Positions 35,063 to 37,295 of a stretch of DNA of 37,295 bases are shown piece by piece. Under the pieces are notes generated by a model. It did no database searches and was not told where the DNA came from. It saw only the letters and a list, made by a program, of their open reading frames with translations. This stretch comes from Thermoplasmata archaeon. Lineage in GTDB: Archaea; Thermoplasmatota; Thermoplasmata; Thermoplasmatales; Thermoplasmataceae. The number at the start of each line of letters is the position of its first letter. Positions within the stretch are counted from its first letter, which is position 1. A program made the position numbers and the translations under genes. Location of the stretch: positions 1-37,295 of the forward strand of contig JAKAWY010000006.1 of assembly GCA_021816745.1 (NCBI GenBank). The letters run 5' to 3'.

Positions 35063-35626
35063 ATGGGATTAACGTATCTAGACGTTATAATTTCAAGATT
35101 TGGCGAAACCGAATTCACAACGGAGGAATTCACACTTCTCACGGGAAGTTCAAGATCTGCAAAATTACTTTCGGAATTGAAAATGAAAGGTTACGTCACG
35201 AGAGTAGGTCGTGGAAAATATAAAGTATCTCCTATCTCTGAGCGGCTTGATACACGATTAATTGAATGGGAAAGAGTCAGGAATATAGTTCTTAATGCAC
35301 CTTTTAAAAAGGCATGGACAGGAAGCACTGCAGTTGAGGTGTGGACAAATGGAAGATATAAAATTTCACCAAACCCATATCTACGTGTGTTTCACCTGAT
35401 GATATATAAATCAGAATTAGATGAATGGCATAGGTACCTTATGAGATTTGGAGTTTCGTATATAGGGAAAAAAAAGATAGGGAGTTTTGTTTCCCTGGAA
35501 AAATCCTCCAAATTTGAGGCAACTATGATCGCAGGAGAGCCTGTCATTCCTAGAGACATGGTACTAAAATTAATCAGAAGTCACCCGGGATTATATGAGG
35601 GAGCTGAGAAACTAATTGAGTATTAA
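35063..35626 (+). CDS. AbiEi-like antitoxin / winged-helix protein
   Basis: A 187-residue protein with an N-terminal winged helix (FTTEEFTLLTGSSRSAKLLSELKMKGYVTRVGRGKYKVS) and a C-terminal domain of mixed strands and helices, the layout of type IV antitoxins of the AbiE system, which are transcriptional autorepressors. The following gene encodes the matching nucleotidyltransferase and overlaps it by 11 nt. The start ATG 35063 fits a leaderless transcript. Whole-family assignment is by architecture and partner, not strong sequence identity. Confidence 0.68.
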   Translation: MGLTYLDVIISRFGETEFTTEEFTLLTGSSRSAKLLSELKMKGYVTRVGRGKYKVSPISERLDTRLIEWERVRNIVLNAPFKKAWTGSTAVEVWTNGRYKISPNPYLRVFHLMIYKSELDEWHRYLMRFGVSYIGKKKIGSFVSLEKSSKFEATMIAGEPVIPRDMVLKLIRSHPGLYEGAEKLIEY

Positions 35627-36326
35627 TCAAAACCTAAGGGAACGGAAGGTGTTGGATCTCCTTGACTCCTGGCCATGGAATTTTGGAGGAGTTTTGATTG
35701 GAGGGTACGCAATAGCAGCATACGGAAGACCAAGATATTCAGACGATGTTGACATCGTTGTCCCTGTTGCAACGCACGATAAACTGAAAGCTTTCATCAT
35801 GAATCAGGGATTATCACTAGAGAATTCTTCAATACCTAACCCTTAAAATTATGATGGAAAGGTTTTCAGATATATTAAGGAAGAACTGACTTTGGATGTT
35901 CTTGTGGGTTATGTGAGAGATCGCGAGGCGCTTGTAGACCTTCCAGAACTATGGATCAGTAAAAATTGCAGAGTGCAACACCTAATCACATTGACTGGTA
36001 AAACGTCTAACAGAATACCTATCGCTTGTCCAGAGGCTTTATGGGCTCTGAAACTTCAATCTGGACGGGATCATGATATTACTGATCTATTTTCAATCTC
36101 AAAAACCAAAATTGATGTTAATGAAGTTGTTAATGTTTTTATTAGCTTGAAATCCAAATCATTGGTTGATAAATTGATTAAAACTTCAAAAAAATTAAGG
36201 TTCGATAAACTTTATGAAGATTCAATGTCGCGCACCGAGACCAAAAGAACCGACAAAAGCAAGAATGACTGGAATCGTTTTATAAATCAAGTTCAACATA
36301 TCGTTTCTAAAGTAATTGAAACATGA
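35616..36326 (+). pseudogene. AbiEii-like nucleotidyltransferase toxin interrupted by in-frame TAA
   Basis: The 5' part encodes a nucleotidyltransferase core: GGVLIGGYAIAAYG near 24-37 and the metal-binding DxD within YSDDVDIVV (Asp44 and Asp46). TAA at 35844-35846 (codon 77) stops it, but the same frame continues without break: NYDGKVFRYIKEELTLDVLVGYVRD, then ELWISKN, IACPEALWALKLQSGRDHDITDL and a charged C-terminus to 36326. The gene therefore has a single nonsense codon and no frameshift. CAA to TAA is a likely origin. The TTG at 35616 overlaps the antitoxin stop. The N-terminal fragment alone lacks the third acidic residue, so a functional toxin would need readthrough. Confidence 0.72.
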
Positions 36327-36502
36327 AATTCTAAATTGCAAGAAGAGTCTAAAAAAACTATGATTCTTTGACTTGAATTGAAGAAACGGATAGACGAGTT
36401 TTAGCTCCTTTAACCATTTATCAACTTCGATTCATTATGTGTACAATTGACTCAATTTTTAAGTGGCATCTTTTGTCATAAAAATCTGGAGAAACTGATA
36501 AG

Positions 36503-36526
36503 GTTTAAATGTTTTAATGTTTATAT
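36503..36526 (+). repeat. Three tandem 8-bp repeats at the vapB start
   Basis: GTTTAAAT, GTTTTAAT and GTTTATAT follow one another without gaps, and the third runs into ATG 36525. They could be an operator for the RHH antitoxin or simply part of an AT-rich promoter. Confidence 0.4.
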
Positions 36527-36764
36527 GCTTAAACGTACAACCATCACATTAGAGCGCGATCTGTACGATGATTTGGTAAGGGAAAGCGTGGAAAAGTATG
36601 GAGACACAAAACATATTTCCGTGGTACTGAATGAAAGACTCAAAGAAAAGAAAAAGGATCATTCAAAACTCCTGGAAATGGCCCGGAACAGAAAGACACA
36701 TCATTTGACAGAAAAAGAGATTGAAGATTCCAGATCAGAACTTTCTGGAAGGTTCGAAAATTGA
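36525..36764 (+). CDS. vapB: VapB-like antitoxin (ribbon-helix-helix type)
   Basis: A 79-residue antitoxin. MLKRTTITLERDLYDDLVRES is the ribbon-helix-helix core; the C-terminal half is charged and probably disordered until it binds toxin. ATG 36525 is preferred over the TTG at 36447, whose extra N-terminus has no family character and whose codons lie in the promoter region. The TGA stop overlaps the toxin start (TTGA). It likely autoregulates with its toxin at the repeats just upstream. Confidence 0.78.
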   Translation: MLKRTTITLERDLYDDLVRESVEKYGDTKHISVVLNERLKEKKKDHSKLLEMARNRKTHHLTEKEIEDSRSELSGRFEN

Positions 36765-37186
36765 TAATAGATACTACTTATCTACTTCCTCTAGTTGGAA
36801 TCTCAGTGGACTCTGATCTGTTTTCTGCAATGGATAAAAAGGCTGTAAAATTCAACCTGGATAATACCATTATAAGCCAAATCTCACTCTTTGAAATCCA
36901 GGCAATAAGTGCTAAACTTGGGATATCCCGTTCAATCGTTTCAGATGCGTTAAACGAAATTAGATCTAATTTTGATATAGTTCCATTTGAAGATCGCCAA
37001 ATAATTCAGATAAGTTTTAAATTGAGAAAGATGCTGCCAAATTACATAGATTGTGTGATCCTTGCCAGTGCAATATCCAGAAAAACGGATATCCTTACCG
37101 AAGATAGTAGAATAATATCTCTGAAAGATCACATAAATTCTCAGTACGGTATATCCGTTAATAAACTCAATCAAATTATTTCCTGA
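36761..37186 (+). CDS. vapC: VapC-like PIN-domain toxin
   Basis: A 141-residue PIN ribonuclease. The four acidic residues are Asp4 (IIDTTYLL), Glu45 (SLFEI), Asp97 (YIDCVILASA) and Asp115 (LTEDSRI), so the catalytic set is intact. The start is TTG 36761, overlapping the antitoxin stop, which is the standard toxin-antitoxin arrangement. VapC enzymes usually cleave tRNA or rRNA; the target cannot be told from sequence. Confidence 0.83.
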   Translation: MIIDTTYLLPLVGISVDSDLFSAMDKKAVKFNLDNTIISQISLFEIQAISAKLGISRSIVSDALNEIRSNFDIVPFEDRQIIQISFKLRKMLPNYIDCVILASAISRKTDILTEDSRIISLKDHINSQYGISVNKLNQIIS

Positions 37187-37278
37187 AATAAAGAATTTTG
37201 AACATAAAGGCGTTAAGAACGGAGTCAAATTACAATGAATCAATGCATCTTATAGAATTACTTGTTTATGGGAATAAG

Positions 37279-37295
37279 TGGGCCCGACCGGATTT
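37279..37295 (-). tRNA. 3' end of a tRNA gene, cut by the window edge
   Basis: On the minus strand the last bases read AAATCCGGTCGGGCCCA. They fit a T-loop end (AAAT), T-stem 3' strand CCGGT, acceptor 3' strand CGGGCCC and discriminator A. The implied 5' acceptor is GGGCCCG, common in archaeal tRNAs. The rest lies outside, so identity is unknown. Confidence 0.55.

Noticed and set aside
35616-35846. A separate 76-residue nucleotidyltransferase gene (minimal MNT type)
   Set aside because: The downstream frame is the same and continues family-like sequence directly after the TAA, so a broken longer gene is the better reading.
1-37295. CRISPR arrays, insertion sequences or rRNA
   Set aside because: No regularly spaced repeats, transposase motifs, terminal inverted repeats with duplications, or rRNA sequence were seen.

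Overview
The window is archaeal and fits the order Thermoplasmatales (Thermoplasma, Ferroplasma, Picrophilus, Cuniculiplasma relatives) best; I infer this from gene content and cannot name a species. The archaeal markers are ribosomal proteins L7Ae, S28e and L24e, aIF5B, an aIF2-beta with a C-terminal TRAM domain, the ether-lipid enzymes GGGP synthase and DGGGP synthase, the archaeosine radical-SAM enzyme RaSEA, CTP-dependent riboflavin kinase, pyruvoyl arginine decarboxylase, and archaeal-type LeuRS and IleRS. Genes are tightly packed, often overlapping by 1-40 nt, and TTG and GTG starts are common. Many first-of-operon genes have a TATA-like element about 26 nt before the start codon, which implies leaderless transcripts.

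Layout. 1-4.1 kb (+): a KDG-aldolase-type enzyme, then a translation operon L7Ae-S28e-L24e-NDK-aIF5B. 4.1-6.4 kb (-): a CaCA-like antiporter behind SpeD, and a winged-helix regulator divergent from GTP-PEPCK. 6.5-9 kb (+): PEPCK and LipB. 9-12.1 kb (-): a P5C-dehydrogenase-like ALDH, an SDR and TruA. 12.2-13.1 kb (+): a geranylgeranyl-reductase-family flavoprotein. 13.1-18.3 kb (-): an operon PdaD-LeuRS-aldolase/SDR fusion. 18.4-20 kb: an extended SDR, an orphan helical protein and tRNA-Gln(CTG). 20-26 kb (+): a Wzx-like flippase, DGGGPS, GGGPS, PurS, PurL and a small purL-linked protein. 26-27.7 kb (-): RbkR, an Fcf1-like PIN protein and aIF2-beta. 27.9-31 kb (+): IleRS. 30.9-33 kb (-): RaSEA and ThiL. 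33.1-34.8 kb (+): a stand-alone RAM-domain protein, a UPF0147 protein, a winged-helix regulator and a DUF3995-like membrane protein broken by one in-frame TAG. 34.8-37.3 kb: an AT-richer accessory segment with an AbiE-like toxin-antitoxin pair (toxin broken by one in-frame TAA), a VapBC pair, and the 3' end of a tRNA at the right edge.

Functional threads. Polyamine synthesis is represented by two self-cleaving pyruvoyl enzymes, PdaD (arginine to agmatine) and SpeD (decarboxylated SAM). Membrane ether-lipid synthesis is represented by adjacent GGGPS and DGGGPS, and possibly the GGR-family protein. Translation and tRNA modification are heavily represented (ribosomal proteins, two initiation factors, two synthetases, TruA, RaSEA). 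Central carbon metabolism includes PEPCK, KDG aldolase, the ALDH and the aldolase/SDR fusion.

The most notable observations are: thiL appears to begin at a CTG overlapping the upstream stop (CTGA), because the first ATG would delete its conserved DD motif; two genes 1.1 kb apart are each interrupted by a single in-frame nonsense codon; a perfect palindrome lies between the TATA box and start codon of the AbiEi-like antitoxin; the P-loop cysteine of GTP-PEPCK is a serine; and the toxin-antitoxin segment ends at a tRNA gene. No gene-free stretch exceeds 300 nt. I see no CRISPR array, transposase, integrase or rRNA.
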